The notes under the pieces: model-generated
Database searches by the model: none
What the model was told of the DNA's origin: nothing
What the model saw: the letters and a program-made list of their open reading frames with translations, nothing else
NCBI RefSeq assembly: GCF_014645355.1
Contig: NZ_BMLS01000004.1
Location: 248,001-312,000, forward strand
Origin: Bowmanella pacifica
Lineage (GTDB): Bacteria; Pseudomonadota; Gammaproteobacteria; Enterobacterales; Alteromonadaceae
Direction of reading: 5' to 3'
Length of the DNA: 64,000 nucleotides
Position numbers and translations under genes: made by a program
Shown here: in pieces, positions 7,861 through 17,491 of the stretch
Layout: every line of letters starts with the position of its first letter
How positions within the stretch are numbered: the stretch's first letter is position 1

Positions 7861-9930
7861 ATGAGGCTATTCAGCCGTCGCCTGCTTACTCAGCTTAGTG
7901 TCGCCGCCAGTGCGGCGTTGTTGTGCACCGCATCAGTTATTAGCGCCGCTGAGTATTCACCGAATTTCAAAGGCACCGACATTGATGAATTTATCAATAT
8001 TGTCGGCAAAAACCTGAAGAAGACCATCATCGTTGACCCCAACGTGCGAGGCAAGATCACGGTTCGTAGCTACGACTTGCTGACAGAAGAGCAGTATTAC
8101 CAGTTTTTCCTCAATGTGCTGCAAGTTTATGGTTTTGCGGTAGTAGAAATGCCCAGTGGCATTCTCAAGGTGGTAAGAGACAAAGACGCCAAGTCATCCA
8201 ACATTCCGGTAATAGAAGGTACTTCCTTTGACGGCGATGAGATGATCACGCGCGTGGTGCCCCTGTATAACGGCTCGGTACGGGAATTAGCCCCCCTGCT
8301 TCGCCAGCTTAACGACCAGGCAGGCGGCGGCAATGTGGTCAGTTATGACCAGTCCAATGTGATGCTGTTAACCGGCCGCGCTGCGGTGGTTAACCGATTA
8401 GTCGAAATTATCGAGCGGGTGGACAAGGCCGGTGATAAAGAAGTGGATATCATTAAGCTCAGATACGCCTCCGCCTCCGAAATGGTGCGCATCGTCGACA
8501 GCATCAATAAAAATCAGGGTGCGAAACAAGGTGGTGTTGACGCCTTAGAACCCCGAGTGGTGGCCGATGACAGAACCAACAGTGTGATTATCAGCGGCGA
8601 TATTAAAGCCAGACAGCGTTTGATTAATTTGATTGAGCGACTGGATAAGGAACTGGAAACCAGCGGCAATACCCGGGTTATTTACCTGAAGTACGCCAAG
8701 GCGGAAGATTTAGTCAAAGTATTACAAGGTGTTAGCGCCAGCATTCAGGCCGAAGAACAAGGTGCAGCTCAGCCCAATGCCAGACGCACCAGCGGTAAAC
8801 GCGATATCAGTATTGAATCGCACCCGGATTCCAATGCCCTGGTGATCACCGCCGAGCCGGACATGATGCGCTCGCTGGAAGAAGTGATTCGTCAACTCGA
8901 TATCCGCCGCGCCCAGGTGCAAGTGGAAGCCATTATTGTTGAAGTTTTTGAAGGTGACGGCACCCAACTGGGCGTACAGTGGATCAGTGAGAACGGCGGC
9001 GGCCAACAGTTTACCAATGGTACCGTACCTATAGGTGCCCTGGGTGTAGCTCTGCGTCAGGCCGAAGACCGGGAAGTTAATCGCACCACTTACAGTGCCG
9101 ATGGCACTCCTATCGTGACCACAGAAACCATTGAAGGCGATCTCACCGCCCTGGCCAACATGTTGGGAGGCCTTAACGGTGCCATGTACGGCGTAGTAAA
9201 AAATGGCTGGGGAGCCATCGTCCAGGCCGTGAGTACCGATACCAACTCCAATGTGCTGGCAACACCGCATATCACTACCATGGATAACGAAGAAGCCTTC
9301 TTTATTGTGGGACAGGAAGTGCCCATCATTACCGGCTCATCCGCCAGCGCCAATAATAACAACCCCTTCACCACCGTAGATCGTAAGGAAGTGGGCATTA
9401 AGCTAAAGGTGACTCCGCAGATCAACGAAGGCTCCGGTGTACAGATGACTATTGAGCAGGAAGTCTCCAGCGTCAGTGGTACCACAGGGGTGGATATTTC
9501 CATCAATAAACGCGAGTTGAAGACCACAGTATTAGTGGAAGACGGTGGCACAGTGGTGCTGGGCGGTCTGATCGACGAAGACGTGCAGGAAAGTGTGTCT
9601 AAGGTGCCGCTACTGGGTGATATCCCGATTCTGGGCAACCTGTTTAAATCCACCTCCACATCCAAACGTAAGCGTAATTTGATGGTGTTTTTACGTCCGA
9701 CCATTATTAAGGACGGCGTGACCATGAATACCATCAGTCACCGTAAGTACAACTTTATCCGTGCCGAGCAACTTAAGCGCCAGTCCGAAGGTGTGCCGTT
9801 GATGCCTTATACGGAAACACCTGTCTTACCCGAATGGAATGACGCCCTGAGCTTACCCCCCACTTTTGATGAGGTAATGGAGCAAAAGCGCAAAGCGGAA
9901 CAAGCCAAACAAGGCGGTGGGAAAGATTAA
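7861..9930 (+). CDS. gspD: Type II secretion system secretin GspD
   Basis: Outer-membrane channel of the type II system (689 aa). It has a signal peptide (about residues 1-29), an N0 domain, repeated N1-N3 domains (about 120-345), and a secretin core ending with the diagnostic [14 protein letters not shown] segment, followed by a C-terminal tail (S-domain position) rich in Lys/Glu that would bind a pilotin if one exists. No pilotin gene is present in the cluster. SD AAGGA lies upstream of the ATG. Its stop overlaps the gspE ATG (TAATG). Confidence 0.97.
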   Translation: MRLFSRRLLTQLSVAASAALLCTASVISAAEYSPNFKGTDIDEFINIVGKNLKKTIIVDPNVRGKITVRSYDLLTEEQYYQFFLNVLQVYGFAVVEMPSGILKVVRDKDAKSSNIPVIEGTSFDGDEMITRVVPLYNGSVRELAPLLRQLNDQAGGGNVVSYDQSNVMLLTGRAAVVNRLVEIIERVDKAGDKEVDIIKLRYASASEMVRIVDSINKNQGAKQGGVDALEPRVVADDRTNSVIISGDIKARQRLINLIERLDKELETSGNTRVIYLKYAKAEDLVKVLQGVSASIQAEEQGAAQPNARRTSGKRDISIESHPDSNALVITAEPDMMRSLEEVIRQLDIRRAQVQVEAIIVEVFEGDGTQLGVQWISENGGGQQFTNGTVPIGALGVALRQAEDREVNRTTYSADGTPIVTTETIEGDLTALANMLGGLNGAMYGVVKNGWGAIVQAVSTDTNSNVLATPHITTMDNEEAFFIVGQEVPIITGSSASANNNNPFTTVDRKEVGIKLKVTPQINEGSGVQMTIEQEVSSVSGTTGVDISINKRELKTTVLVEDGGTVVLGGLIDEDVQESVSKVPLLGDIPILGNLFKSTSTSKRKRNLMVFLRPTIIKDGVTMNTISHRKYNFIRAEQLKRQSEGVPLMPYTETPVLPEWNDALSLPPTFDEVMEQKRKAEQAKQGGGKD

Positions 9931-11453
9931 TGGAAAGGGTGCAAACCACAGAACCAGCGCCAGTCGACGATCTGATGCCAGCCCATAAGCAGTTGGCCTT
10001 TGGCTTTGCCAAGCGCAACAAGGTGCTGCTGGATACCGGCCAGGAACCAGCGCTGCTGTACCATACCGCGCAAACCCCCTTTGCCGTGTTTGCCGAAGTC
10101 AGGCGCTTTTTGGGACGTGAGTTTCAACTAAACGAAATCGCCCCGGAAAAATTTGAAAACCTGCTGACCAAAGCCTTCCAGCGCGACTCATCTGAAGCCA
10201 AGCAATTGATGGAAGATATAGGCAATGAAGGTGACCTGTTTGCACTAGCCGAAGAATTGCCGGAAACAGAAGATCTACTTGAATCCGAAGACGATGCGCC
10301 AATCATTAAATTGATCAACGCTATGCTGGGCGAAGCCATCAAAGAAGGCGCCTCGGATATTCATATCGAGACCTTCGAGAAGCAACTGGTGGTGCGTTTT
10401 CGGGTTGATGGCGTATTGCGGGAAATATTGCGCCCTAATCGCAAGATGGCATCCATGCTGGTGTCACGTATTAAGGTAATGGCCAAGCTGGATATCGCTG
10501 AAAAACGGGTTCCGCAGGATGGCCGCATCACCTTACGTATCGCCGGTCGGGCGGTGGATGTACGAGTCAGCACTATGCCCTCCAGTCACGGCGAGCGAGT
10601 GGTATTGCGTTTGCTGGACAAAAATACCGCCCATCTGGATTTGCAGGATCTGGGCATGACGGAGAATATCCGCGTGCACTTCTCCGAGCTTATCCGTAAG
10701 CCCCATGGCATCATTCTGGTCACCGGCCCCACAGGTTCAGGTAAAAGTACCACCCTGTATGCCGGGCTGTCCGAAATCAACACCAAAGATCGCAACATCC
10801 TGACAGTGGAAGACCCCATTGAATACGATCTGGAAGGGATCGGCCAAACTCAGGTTAATCCCCGTGTGGATATGACCTTTGCCCGGGGCTTGCGCGCCAT
10901 TTTACGTCAGGATCCGGATGTGGTGATGGTCGGGGAAATTCGCGACCTGGAAACCGCCCAGATTGGCGTTCAGGCCAGTTTGACCGGCCACTTGGTATTA
11001 TCCACCCTGCACACCAATACCGCTGCCGGTGCCATTACCCGTCTGGAAGACATGGGCATTGAGCCTTTCCTACTCTCGTCCAGCTTGTTGGCGGTGCTAT
11101 CGCAGCGGCTGGTCAGAACCTTATGCCCGGATTGCAAAGTGCCGCACTCTCCCTCTGAGCGAGAATGTCAGATTCTGGGCATTGCCCCACATCAGGTCAG
11201 TGAATATAAGATATTTGCCCCTCAAGGCTGCGCCAGTTGCAATCAGACAGGGTATCGCGGCCGAACCGGTATCCATGAAATGCTGATTGTCGATGAGCAA
11301 ATTCGCGAGATGATCCACAATGGTCATGGTGAACAAGCTATCGAGAAATATGTGCGCCACTCCGTACCCAGTATCCGCGATGATGGCTGTAGCAAAGTGC
11401 TGCTGGGTATGACCTCGCTGGAAGAGGTATTGCGGGTTACCAGGGAAGATTAA
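9930..11453 (+). CDS. gspE: Type II secretion system ATPase GspE
   Basis: Cytoplasmic hexameric ATPase that powers pseudopilus assembly through GspL and GspF. In 507 aa it has the N-terminal GspL-binding domain, Walker A GPTGSGKS (266-273), the Asp box, Walker B with [12 protein letters not shown] (about 328-339), the His box region ([11 protein letters not shown]), and a tetracysteine zinc module CPDC...CASC (Cys 399, 402, 434, 437). All catalytic motifs are intact. Start ATG 9930 overlaps the gspD stop by 1 bp. Confidence 0.98.
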   Translation: MERVQTTEPAPVDDLMPAHKQLAFGFAKRNKVLLDTGQEPALLYHTAQTPFAVFAEVRRFLGREFQLNEIAPEKFENLLTKAFQRDSSEAKQLMEDIGNEGDLFALAEELPETEDLLESEDDAPIIKLINAMLGEAIKEGASDIHIETFEKQLVVRFRVDGVLREILRPNRKMASMLVSRIKVMAKLDIAEKRVPQDGRITLRIAGRAVDVRVSTMPSSHGERVVLRLLDKNTAHLDLQDLGMTENIRVHFSELIRKPHGIILVTGPTGSGKSTTLYAGLSEINTKDRNILTVEDPIEYDLEGIGQTQVNPRVDMTFARGLRAILRQDPDVVMVGEIRDLETAQIGVQASLTGHLVLSTLHTNTAAGAITRLEDMGIEPFLLSSSLLAVLSQRLVRTLCPDCKVPHSPSERECQILGIAPHQVSEYKIFAPQGCASCNQTGYRGRTGIHEMLIVDEQIREMIHNGHGEQAIEKYVRHSVPSIRDDGCSKVLLGMTSLEEVLRVTRED

Positions 11454-11504
11454 CGCCATGGCCGGATACAGTTTCACTTTTCTTTCTGATTGCAGGCTCT
11501 ACTG

Positions 11505-12725
11505 ATGGGTGCTTTTGCGTATAAAGCCCTGGATCAGGGAGGGCGCAATAAGTCCGGCGTAATGGAGGCAGACAATGCCCGCCAGGTACGTGCCCAGCTT
11601 CGCGAGCAACAGCTGATCCCCATTGAAGTGCAGCAGGTTTCCGAGCGCACTCGCTCGCAAGGCGGCAAAGTTAGTTTATTCCGTCAGGGTATTTCAGCCG
11701 CTGACTTGGCCTTGCTGACCCGCCAAATCGCGACACTGGTGGAATCTGCCTTGCCCATCGAAGAAGCACTGCAAGCCGTTGCCGAGCAATGCGAGAAGCC
11801 CCGTCATAAAAATATGATGATGGCGGTTCGCAGTAAGGTTGTGGAAGGGCATAGCCTGGCGGACGCCATGGCCGAGTACCCACAGGTATTTGACCAACTC
11901 TACCGTTCTATGGTGGCGGCCGGTGAAAAATCCGGCCATTTGGACACTGTGCTAAACCGCTTGGCTGATTACACGGAAAAACGCAATCAAACCCGCAGTC
12001 AAGTTGTTCAGGCTCTGATCTACCCCAGCCTAATGCTGGTGATTGCCATGCTGGTGGTGATCGCCCTGCTGACCCAAGTGGTCCCCAAGATCGTTGGTCA
12101 GTTCGACAGCATGGGCCAGGACCTGCCGACCATTACTAAAATTATGATTGGTATCAGTGACTGGCTACGTGACTATGTGCTGATTGCCGGGGTGGTGATT
12201 CTGCTGCTGGTCGTCCTGGTTCAGCGTCTGCTACAGCAACCTGCTCTGAAACTGCGCTACCATCAGTTGATTTTACGCCTGCCGGTATTGGGCAAAGTCT
12301 CCCGTGGTTTGAACACCGCACGTTTTTCCCGCACCCTGAGTATTCTAACCTCCAGTGCCGTGCCTTTGCTTGAAAGCATGCGCATTGCCGGTGGCGTGCT
12401 GGAAAACCTGCATATTCGTAACCAAATCGCCGATGCCGCCGAACGGGTAAAAGAAGGCTCCAGTCTGCGCGCGGCACTGGAAAAAACCCGTATGTTCCCG
12501 CCTATGATGATGCATATGATAGCCTCAGGCGAGCGCAGCGGTGAGCTTCAGCAAATGCTGGGACGAGCGGCTGACAATCAGGACAGAGAGTTTGAAGCCC
12601 AGGTTAGTGTTGCTCTTAAAGTCTTTGAGCCCCTGCTGATCGTCAGCATGGCGGCTATTGTAATGTTTATTGTCATGGCCATTTTGCAACCCATTCTGGC
12701 CCTAAATAATATGGTGAACTTGTAA
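11505..12725 (+). CDS. gspF: Type II secretion system platform protein GspF
   Basis: Polytopic inner-membrane platform protein, 406 aa from the ATG at 11505 (MGAFAYKALDQGG, the typical GspF opening, with GCAGG upstream). A TTG at 11490 would add five residues. Two T2SSF domains of about 120 aa are visible (about 70-195 and 270-395), each followed or preceded by hydrophobic helices (about 170-192, 215-240, 375-400). It recruits GspE and guides pseudopilin extraction from the membrane. Its stop overlaps the gspG ATG by one base. Confidence 0.96.
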   Translation: MGAFAYKALDQGGRNKSGVMEADNARQVRAQLREQQLIPIEVQQVSERTRSQGGKVSLFRQGISAADLALLTRQIATLVESALPIEEALQAVAEQCEKPRHKNMMMAVRSKVVEGHSLADAMAEYPQVFDQLYRSMVAAGEKSGHLDTVLNRLADYTEKRNQTRSQVVQALIYPSLMLVIAMLVVIALLTQVVPKIVGQFDSMGQDLPTITKIMIGISDWLRDYVLIAGVVILLLVVLVQRLLQQPALKLRYHQLILRLPVLGKVSRGLNTARFSRTLSILTSSAVPLLESMRIAGGVLENLHIRNQIADAAERVKEGSSLRAALEKTRMFPPMMMHMIASGERSGELQQMLGRAADNQDREFEAQVSVALKVFEPLLIVSMAAIVMFIVMAILQPILALNNMVNL

Positions 12726-13165
12726 TGAAAACTCTCACTCGCAGACAGTCCGGCTTCAGCCTTATCGAAGTTATGGTGGTATTGCTGATTATCGGCATGA
12801 TGGCCGCCTTGGTGGCTCCAGCGATTCTGGGCAACCAGGAAAGCGCGCAGCTCAAGAAAGCCGCCATCGATATACAGCAGTTGGAAAGTGCTATTCAAAT
12901 GTACAAGGTGCGCACCAACCTGCTTCCCACCACAGAACAAGGACTGGAAGCCCTGGTCAGCGCACCGACCATCGAGCCTATTCCACGCAACTTCCCGGCC
13001 GAAGGTTTTATCAATCGTCTGCCGCAGGATCCTTGGGGTAACGACTATTACCTGCTCAGCCCTGGAGAAATGGGCACCTTTGATATCTTCAGTGCTGGCC
13101 CGGATATGCAGCCAAGTACAGACGATGATATTGGTAACTGGAACCTAAACGACTTCCTGAATTAA
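12725..13165 (+). CDS. gspG: Type II secretion system major pseudopilin GspG
   Basis: Forms the shaft of the pseudopilus. The type IV prepilin signal is clear: short basic leader MKTLTRRQSG, cleavage before FSLIEVMVV, Glu at +5, then the hydrophobic helix. The globular part contains the calcium-binding loop region near the C-terminus (SAGPDMQPSTDDDIGNW). Length is 146 aa. The processing prepilin peptidase is not in the window, so PilD encoded elsewhere must be shared. A stable hairpin follows directly after the stop codon. Confidence 0.98.
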   Translation: MKTLTRRQSGFSLIEVMVVLLIIGMMAALVAPAILGNQESAQLKKAAIDIQQLESAIQMYKVRTNLLPTTEQGLEALVSAPTIEPIPRNFPAEGFINRLPQDPWGNDYYLLSPGEMGTFDIFSAGPDMQPSTDDDIGNWNLNDFLN

Positions 13166-13168
13166 TCA

Positions 13169-13187
13169 CGGCGGGTTTGTCCCGCCG
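13169..13187 (+). promoter_or_regulatory. Intercistronic stem-loop after gspG
   Basis: CGGCGGG (13169-13175) pairs perfectly with CCCGCCG (13181-13187) around a TTTGT loop, 4 bp after the gspG stop. There is no T-run, so it is more likely an mRNA-protecting or partial-stop element than a full terminator. It would favour a high GspG dose over the minor pseudopilins. Confidence 0.65.
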
Positions 13188-13203
13188 CCTACCGGATAGA
13201 TTC

Positions 13204-13824
13204 ATGCCAGGCCAGCACCCACAATTCTCACGCCACGTGCAGGGCTTTACCCTGTTGGAGGTTATGCTGGTGTTGCTGCTGATGGGCTTGATTGTCAGCA
13301 CAGTAACCTTTACGGCACTGGGTAAAAGTGCGGAACAGAAACTGGAGGAGCAGGCTCAGCGCTTCGCTGTGGTGGTCAACATGGCCTCCGATTTCGCGGT
13401 GCTTAACCAGCAAGAGTTAGGGCTGCGTATAGAGGAAGGCAGCTATTACTTTGTGTACCTGGATGAAGAGCAAAAGTGGCAACGCATTGAGCAAGACAAG
13501 GTATTCGAGCAACGCGAACTGGAAGAGGACGTGACCCTGGCTCTGGAACTTGATGATCTGCCCTGGCAGGAAGAAGAAAGTTTATTTGATCAGGGCTTGT
13601 TTGATGAAACCTTGTCGGTCAGTGAAGACGAGGTGGCAATTGGGGAGGAAGAAGAAAAACTCCCCCCACCACAAGTTTTGCTGCTCTCCAGTGGTGAAAT
13701 CACCCCTTTTAGTCTGACTTTCCAATTCGAGCCGAGCTTTGGCAATGAAGAGCCCGCTGCATTCAGAGTCGATGCCGTGGATATGCCACCGCTGCAAGTC
13801 AGCGAAGCGCTGGATCACCCATGA
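13204..13824 (+). CDS. gspH: Type II secretion system minor pseudopilin GspH
   Basis: Minor pseudopilin of the pseudopilus tip (206 aa from ATG 13204). The leader MPGQHPQFSRHVQG precedes the cleavage site and FTLLEVMLV helix. I reject a TTG at 13177 because it lies in the loop of the post-gspG hairpin. The C-terminal half contains an unusually acidic stretch (about residues 95-155, many Asp/Glu, including EEEE) between the predicted beta strands, larger than I would expect for GspH. It overlaps gspI by 4 bp. Confidence 0.93.
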   Translation: MPGQHPQFSRHVQGFTLLEVMLVLLLMGLIVSTVTFTALGKSAEQKLEEQAQRFAVVVNMASDFAVLNQQELGLRIEEGSYYFVYLDEEQKWQRIEQDKVFEQRELEEDVTLALELDDLPWQEEESLFDQGLFDETLSVSEDEVAIGEEEEKLPPPQVLLLSSGEITPFSLTFQFEPSFGNEEPAAFRVDAVDMPPLQVSEALDHP

Positions 13825-14219
13825 CTAAGACCTGCGCCCGCCCTTTTTATGTTTCCGGCATGACATTGCTGGAAGTCATGGCAGCTTTGCTGATCTTCGC
13901 ACTGGCAGGCACCGCCATTATGAAAGCCGCCGGCGAACACCTGCACAATATCGGTATGATAGAGGAAGTCACCCTGGCCACCTGGGTGGCCAATAACCGT
14001 CTGACCCAAGTGCATCTGGAAGGACGCTGGCCGCCACAAAATAACCAACGGGGTCAGATGGACATGGCTCACCGCACCTGGTATTGGAAGCAGATCGTTA
14101 AAGAAACCGCTGACAAGCAACTGCGTCAGATAGAAGTGGAAGTGCGACTCGATGAGCAGGCCCCGCAAGCCATTACTTCGGTTAGTACTTATTTAGCCAA
14201 GCCCGAGAGGGCAAATTGA
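13821..14219 (+). CDS. gspI: Type II secretion system minor pseudopilin GspI
   Basis: Small minor pseudopilin (132 aa) that nucleates the GspI-J-K tip complex. Prepilin leader MTKTCARPFYVSG is followed by MTLLEVMAALLIFALAG with Glu at +5. ATG overlaps the gspH stop (ATGA), and its own TGA overlaps the gspJ ATG (TGATG), so translation is probably coupled through the tip genes. Confidence 0.95.
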   Translation: MTKTCARPFYVSGMTLLEVMAALLIFALAGTAIMKAAGEHLHNIGMIEEVTLATWVANNRLTQVHLEGRWPPQNNQRGQMDMAHRTWYWKQIVKETADKQLRQIEVEVRLDEQAPQAITSVSTYLAKPERAN

Positions 14220-14857
14220 TGGCAGTCAGAGGCTTCACCTTACTGGAAATTCTGATCGCCATGGCCATTTTTACCATGATCGGTCTGGCGTCCTATTCGG
14301 TGCTAACGACGACTACCGACTCCAACAGTATTTCCAAACAGCGTATTGCCAAACTGGAAGCTCTGCAACGAGCCATGCTTTATATGGAGCGCGATATTCT
14401 GCAGGCCGTCCCCCGAGCAGTGCGAATTGCCGGTGAAGCCAACGGCAAAGTAATCAGTGGTGGGCGCGACCAAATAGAAAGTGAAGCCGACGGTTTGGCC
14501 TTAGTGCGTACAGGCTGGCAAAACCCGCTGTTAATGTTACCCAGAAGCACCTTACAGGCCGTAGGTTACCGATTGCAGGAAGGTCAGTTACAGCGGCTGT
14601 ATACCTTACGTCCAGACAACGTTATAGGCGCCGAGCCCAAAGTGGTGGTGTTGCTTGATGATGTACAAGACTTTAGCGTGCAATTTCTTATCGACAGTGA
14701 AGATAATAACAACCGCACTCTGGACTGGCAGGATGATTACATCGGCTCAGTATTGCCCAGGGCCATTGCCGTAGAAATTGACAGCCTGGACTTTGGCCTG
14801 ATTCGCAGAGAGTTTCTGTTAGCATCAGAAGGAGGCAATCCAAATGCGCCAGATTAA
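14219..14857 (+). CDS. gspJ: Type II secretion system minor pseudopilin GspJ
   Basis: Minor pseudopilin of the tip complex, 212 aa, with leader MAVRG and helix start FTLLEILIAMAIF. The ATG at 14219 forms a TGATG overlap with gspI; a TTG one codon upstream is less likely. The body ends FGLIRREFLLA, typical of GspJ. It overlaps gspK by 14 bp. Confidence 0.95.
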   Translation: MAVRGFTLLEILIAMAIFTMIGLASYSVLTTTTDSNSISKQRIAKLEALQRAMLYMERDILQAVPRAVRIAGEANGKVISGGRDQIESEADGLALVRTGWQNPLLMLPRSTLQAVGYRLQEGQLQRLYTLRPDNVIGAEPKVVVLLDDVQDFSVQFLIDSEDNNNRTLDWQDDYIGSVLPRAIAVEIDSLDFGLIRREFLLASEGGNPNAPD

Positions 14858-15815
14858 ACAGCGTGGGGTAGCCTTAGTGCTGGTGCTAATGATAGTGGCG
14901 CTCGTCAGTGTGCTTGCCACACAAATGGGCTCACGTTTGCAGCTACAAGCCAAACGAGCCGGCAATATTAAAGACAGCAATCAAGCCTATTGGAATGCCA
15001 TGGGGGCGGAACAGTACGCCATCAAAGCCGTTGGCGAGCAAATGCAAAATGCCAATGGGGTGATAAATCTCAACCAACCCTGGGCGGCCAGTGATATTCA
15101 GTTTCCACTGGAAGGCGGTAGCATTGAAGCCAAGCTCACCGATATGCAAAGCTGCTTTAACGTCAATGCGCTACAAAGCAGCAACAACAAGCGCCCCTTA
15201 GCCGACGCATTCAAACGCCTGCTGCAATCAGACGAATTTGATATTCCCTCATATGAGGTAGATGTATTCAGCGACTCGGTGCTGGATTGGCTGGACGAAG
15301 ATGACAACCTCAGTCCATTTGGGGCAGAAGACAGTGATTATGAAGCCATGCAGCCTCCCTATTTACCCGCCAATGGGCTGATGATTGATATCAGTGAATT
15401 ACGCATGGTCAATGGTGCTAACCCCAAGTGGCTGAACAAAGTACTGCCCATGTTGTGCGTTATTCCTGGCTCGATGGAACTGAAAATAAACGTCAACACC
15501 CTGGATGAATCCAGAGCGCCTCTGCTACATGCACTATTAGGTAACAATATCAGTCTGCAGGATGTAAAAGGCATTATCTCCTCGCGTAAACCCGCGGGCT
15601 TTGAGCGCGTTGAGGATTTTCTCAGCATGCCGGAAATCACTAACCTTAATTTGCAGGATGAGCAGAAAGACTGGTTCAATATCACCACTGGGTATTTTCT
15701 TTTACAGACCCGAAGCCGCTACAATAACGCCAGTTTCGCCATGTCATCCCTGCTGAAGGTTGGCAACAGCAATGAGGCCAGTGTAATACGCCGGCAATTT
15801 GGAGGATTTCAATGA
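14844..15815 (+). CDS. gspK: Type II secretion system minor pseudopilin GspK
   Basis: Largest minor pseudopilin (323 aa), capping the pseudopilus. The leader MRQIKQRG precedes VALVLVLMIVALVSVLA; as is usual for GspK the +5 Glu is absent. An alpha-helical insert and SAM-like fold follow, with FNVNALQ and VLDWLDEDD blocks (about 105-155). Overlap of 4 bp with gspL. Confidence 0.95.
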   Translation: MRQIKQRGVALVLVLMIVALVSVLATQMGSRLQLQAKRAGNIKDSNQAYWNAMGAEQYAIKAVGEQMQNANGVINLNQPWAASDIQFPLEGGSIEAKLTDMQSCFNVNALQSSNNKRPLADAFKRLLQSDEFDIPSYEVDVFSDSVLDWLDEDDNLSPFGAEDSDYEAMQPPYLPANGLMIDISELRMVNGANPKWLNKVLPMLCVIPGSMELKINVNTLDESRAPLLHALLGNNISLQDVKGIISSRKPAGFERVEDFLSMPEITNLNLQDEQKDWFNITTGYFLLQTRSRYNNASFAMSSLLKVGNSNEASVIRRQFGGFQ

Positions 15816-17008
15816 CAGAACAGCTGATCGTCAGGCTGGGGGCAACCCCTCAGGAGCCCGTTCAATGGCTGGTTTGGTCTAACACCGAGCAGGATATCAT
15901 TGCCTCCGGCGAATTTGCCGATGCCAGTCAATTGAGTAGCCTGAAAGACCGGGCGGGTTCACGCCCCGTCACGGCTCTGGTACCAGCCAGTGATGTGCTA
16001 CTGCATTGGGTAACCATGCCAGCCAAGGCCAGTCGCAAGGCACTGACGGCCATCCCCTATATGCTGGAAGATGAACTATGCAGTGATATCGAAAGCCAGT
16101 TTTTTGCCATGGGTCCACGCCAGGGTAACCAACAGGCCGTGGCGGTGGTGAATAAGGAAAGCCTGCAGCAATGGTTAACCACCTTGCAGAGTGCGGAGTT
16201 AATCTGTCATAAATTACTGCCAGACGTTCTCGCCCTGCCAGTTCAGCAACAAGGTTGGGCGTTGCTGCAAATCGGCGAACAGTTGCTGATTCGTCAGGAT
16301 CAGTGGAAAGGCATGCAAGGGGAAGCAAGCTGGATGATGGATGCCCTGCTCCATCACGCCAAGCAGTTAAGCGAGCCGCTCCCTATTGCCAATTACTCTT
16401 CCCTGAGTCTGCCGGACTCACCGAATTTGCTGCAACAGGCCGAGCCACTGGAAATGCCCATGAAAGTGCTGGCACAGGGGGCACTGGCCAGCCAGTTCAA
16501 CTTACTGCAGGGCGAATTCAAGCCTAAGCGTCAGCAACAAGGGCAATGGCAAAAATGGCGCCTGGCAGCCATTCTGGCGGCGGTCGCACTCACCACCAGC
16601 CTGATTGATAAAGGCATTCAGGCCAACCAGCTGGCAAATCAGCGCGAGCAGTTGGAAACACAGATAGAAGCTGAGTTTAAACGTGCCTTCCCTGAAGTGA
16701 GACGTATCGTGAATGTACGCTCGCAAATGAAACAGAAGCTCAGCGAACTGCAACAAGGGGGAGGCAGCACGTCCATGTTAGTGATGTTGTCACAGCTCAG
16801 TCCGGCTTTTGCGCAGAGCAAGGTACTGCCACAAACCCTGAAATTTGATAGCAAGCGGGCCGAACTTCGTATGCAGGCGACGGCCGACAACTTCGAAGCA
16901 TTAGAGCAGTTTCGACGCTTGGCACAAGGCCAAGGCTTTAGTGTGGAGCAAGGTGCCATTAACAATACCGACAACCAAGTGGTCGGTTCGCTATCGGTAA
17001 GGAGCTGA
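15812..17008 (+). CDS. gspL: Type II secretion system inner-membrane protein GspL
   Basis: Bitopic protein (398 aa) that anchors GspE to the membrane. It has an actin-like cytoplasmic domain (about residues 1-240), one TM helix (about 249-267, ending before DKGIQANQ), and a periplasmic ferredoxin-like domain (about 320-398). ATG overlaps the gspK stop (ATGA). An SD (AAGGAGC) for gspM sits inside its last codons. Confidence 0.94.
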   Translation: MTEQLIVRLGATPQEPVQWLVWSNTEQDIIASGEFADASQLSSLKDRAGSRPVTALVPASDVLLHWVTMPAKASRKALTAIPYMLEDELCSDIESQFFAMGPRQGNQQAVAVVNKESLQQWLTTLQSAELICHKLLPDVLALPVQQQGWALLQIGEQLLIRQDQWKGMQGEASWMMDALLHHAKQLSEPLPIANYSSLSLPDSPNLLQQAEPLEMPMKVLAQGALASQFNLLQGEFKPKRQQQGQWQKWRLAAILAAVALTTSLIDKGIQANQLANQREQLETQIEAEFKRAFPEVRRIVNVRSQMKQKLSELQQGGGSTSMLVMLSQLSPAFAQSKVLPQTLKFDSKRAELRMQATADNFEALEQFRRLAQGQGFSVEQGAINNTDNQVVGSLSVRS

Positions 17009-17009
17009 T

Positions 17010-17489
17010 GTGAAGCAGATCATGGAGAAGTTTAAAGCACTATCCGAGCGCGAACAGCGACTGGTACTGATTGCAACCCTGGTGCTTGCCGCCTTGCTGT
17101 TTTATCTATTGGTATGGTCCCCCTTAAATCAATCCATTGCTCGAAACAGTGCCACTGTCGCCGATCAACAGGAACTACTGAGCTGGGTACAAAAGAACGC
17201 CAATCGTGTACAACAGCTTAAGGGCAGCACCAGCCAGGGAGCCAAGTTTAATGGCTCCTTGCCCCAAGCCGTCAATCAGTCCGCCAGCCGGCTGAATATC
17301 AGTATTGCTCGGATGCAGCCACAAGGTGACGAGCTGCAGGTTTGGGTGGATGAAGCGCCCTTCAACCAAGTCATTGCCTGGCTGCACAGCCTGGAACAAA
17401 TGGGCATCAGCATATTAGATGCCGATTTTGCCGAAACCGCCCGCCCCGGCCAAATCCGCATTCGCAGATTACAGTTAAGCAAAGGATAA
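17010..17489 (+). CDS. gspM: Type II secretion system protein GspM
   Basis: Small bitopic partner of GspL (159 aa). It has a short cytoplasmic N-terminus (MKQIMEKFKALSEREQRLV), a TM helix at about 19-39 and a periplasmic ferredoxin-like domain. The start is a GTG at 17010 with AAGGAG 5-6 nt upstream; an ATG at 17022 is possible but badly spaced. Confidence 0.93.
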   Translation: MKQIMEKFKALSEREQRLVLIATLVLAALLFYLLVWSPLNQSIARNSATVADQQELLSWVQKNANRVQQLKGSTSQGAKFNGSLPQAVNQSASRLNISIARMQPQGDELQVWVDEAPFNQVIAWLHSLEQMGISILDADFAETARPGQIRIRRLQLSKG

Positions 17490-17491
17490 GC

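Noticed and set aside
13177-13203. TTG upstream start of gspH
   Set aside because: It lies in the loop of the post-gspG hairpin and lacks a ribosome site; ATG 13204 gives a normal prepilin leader.
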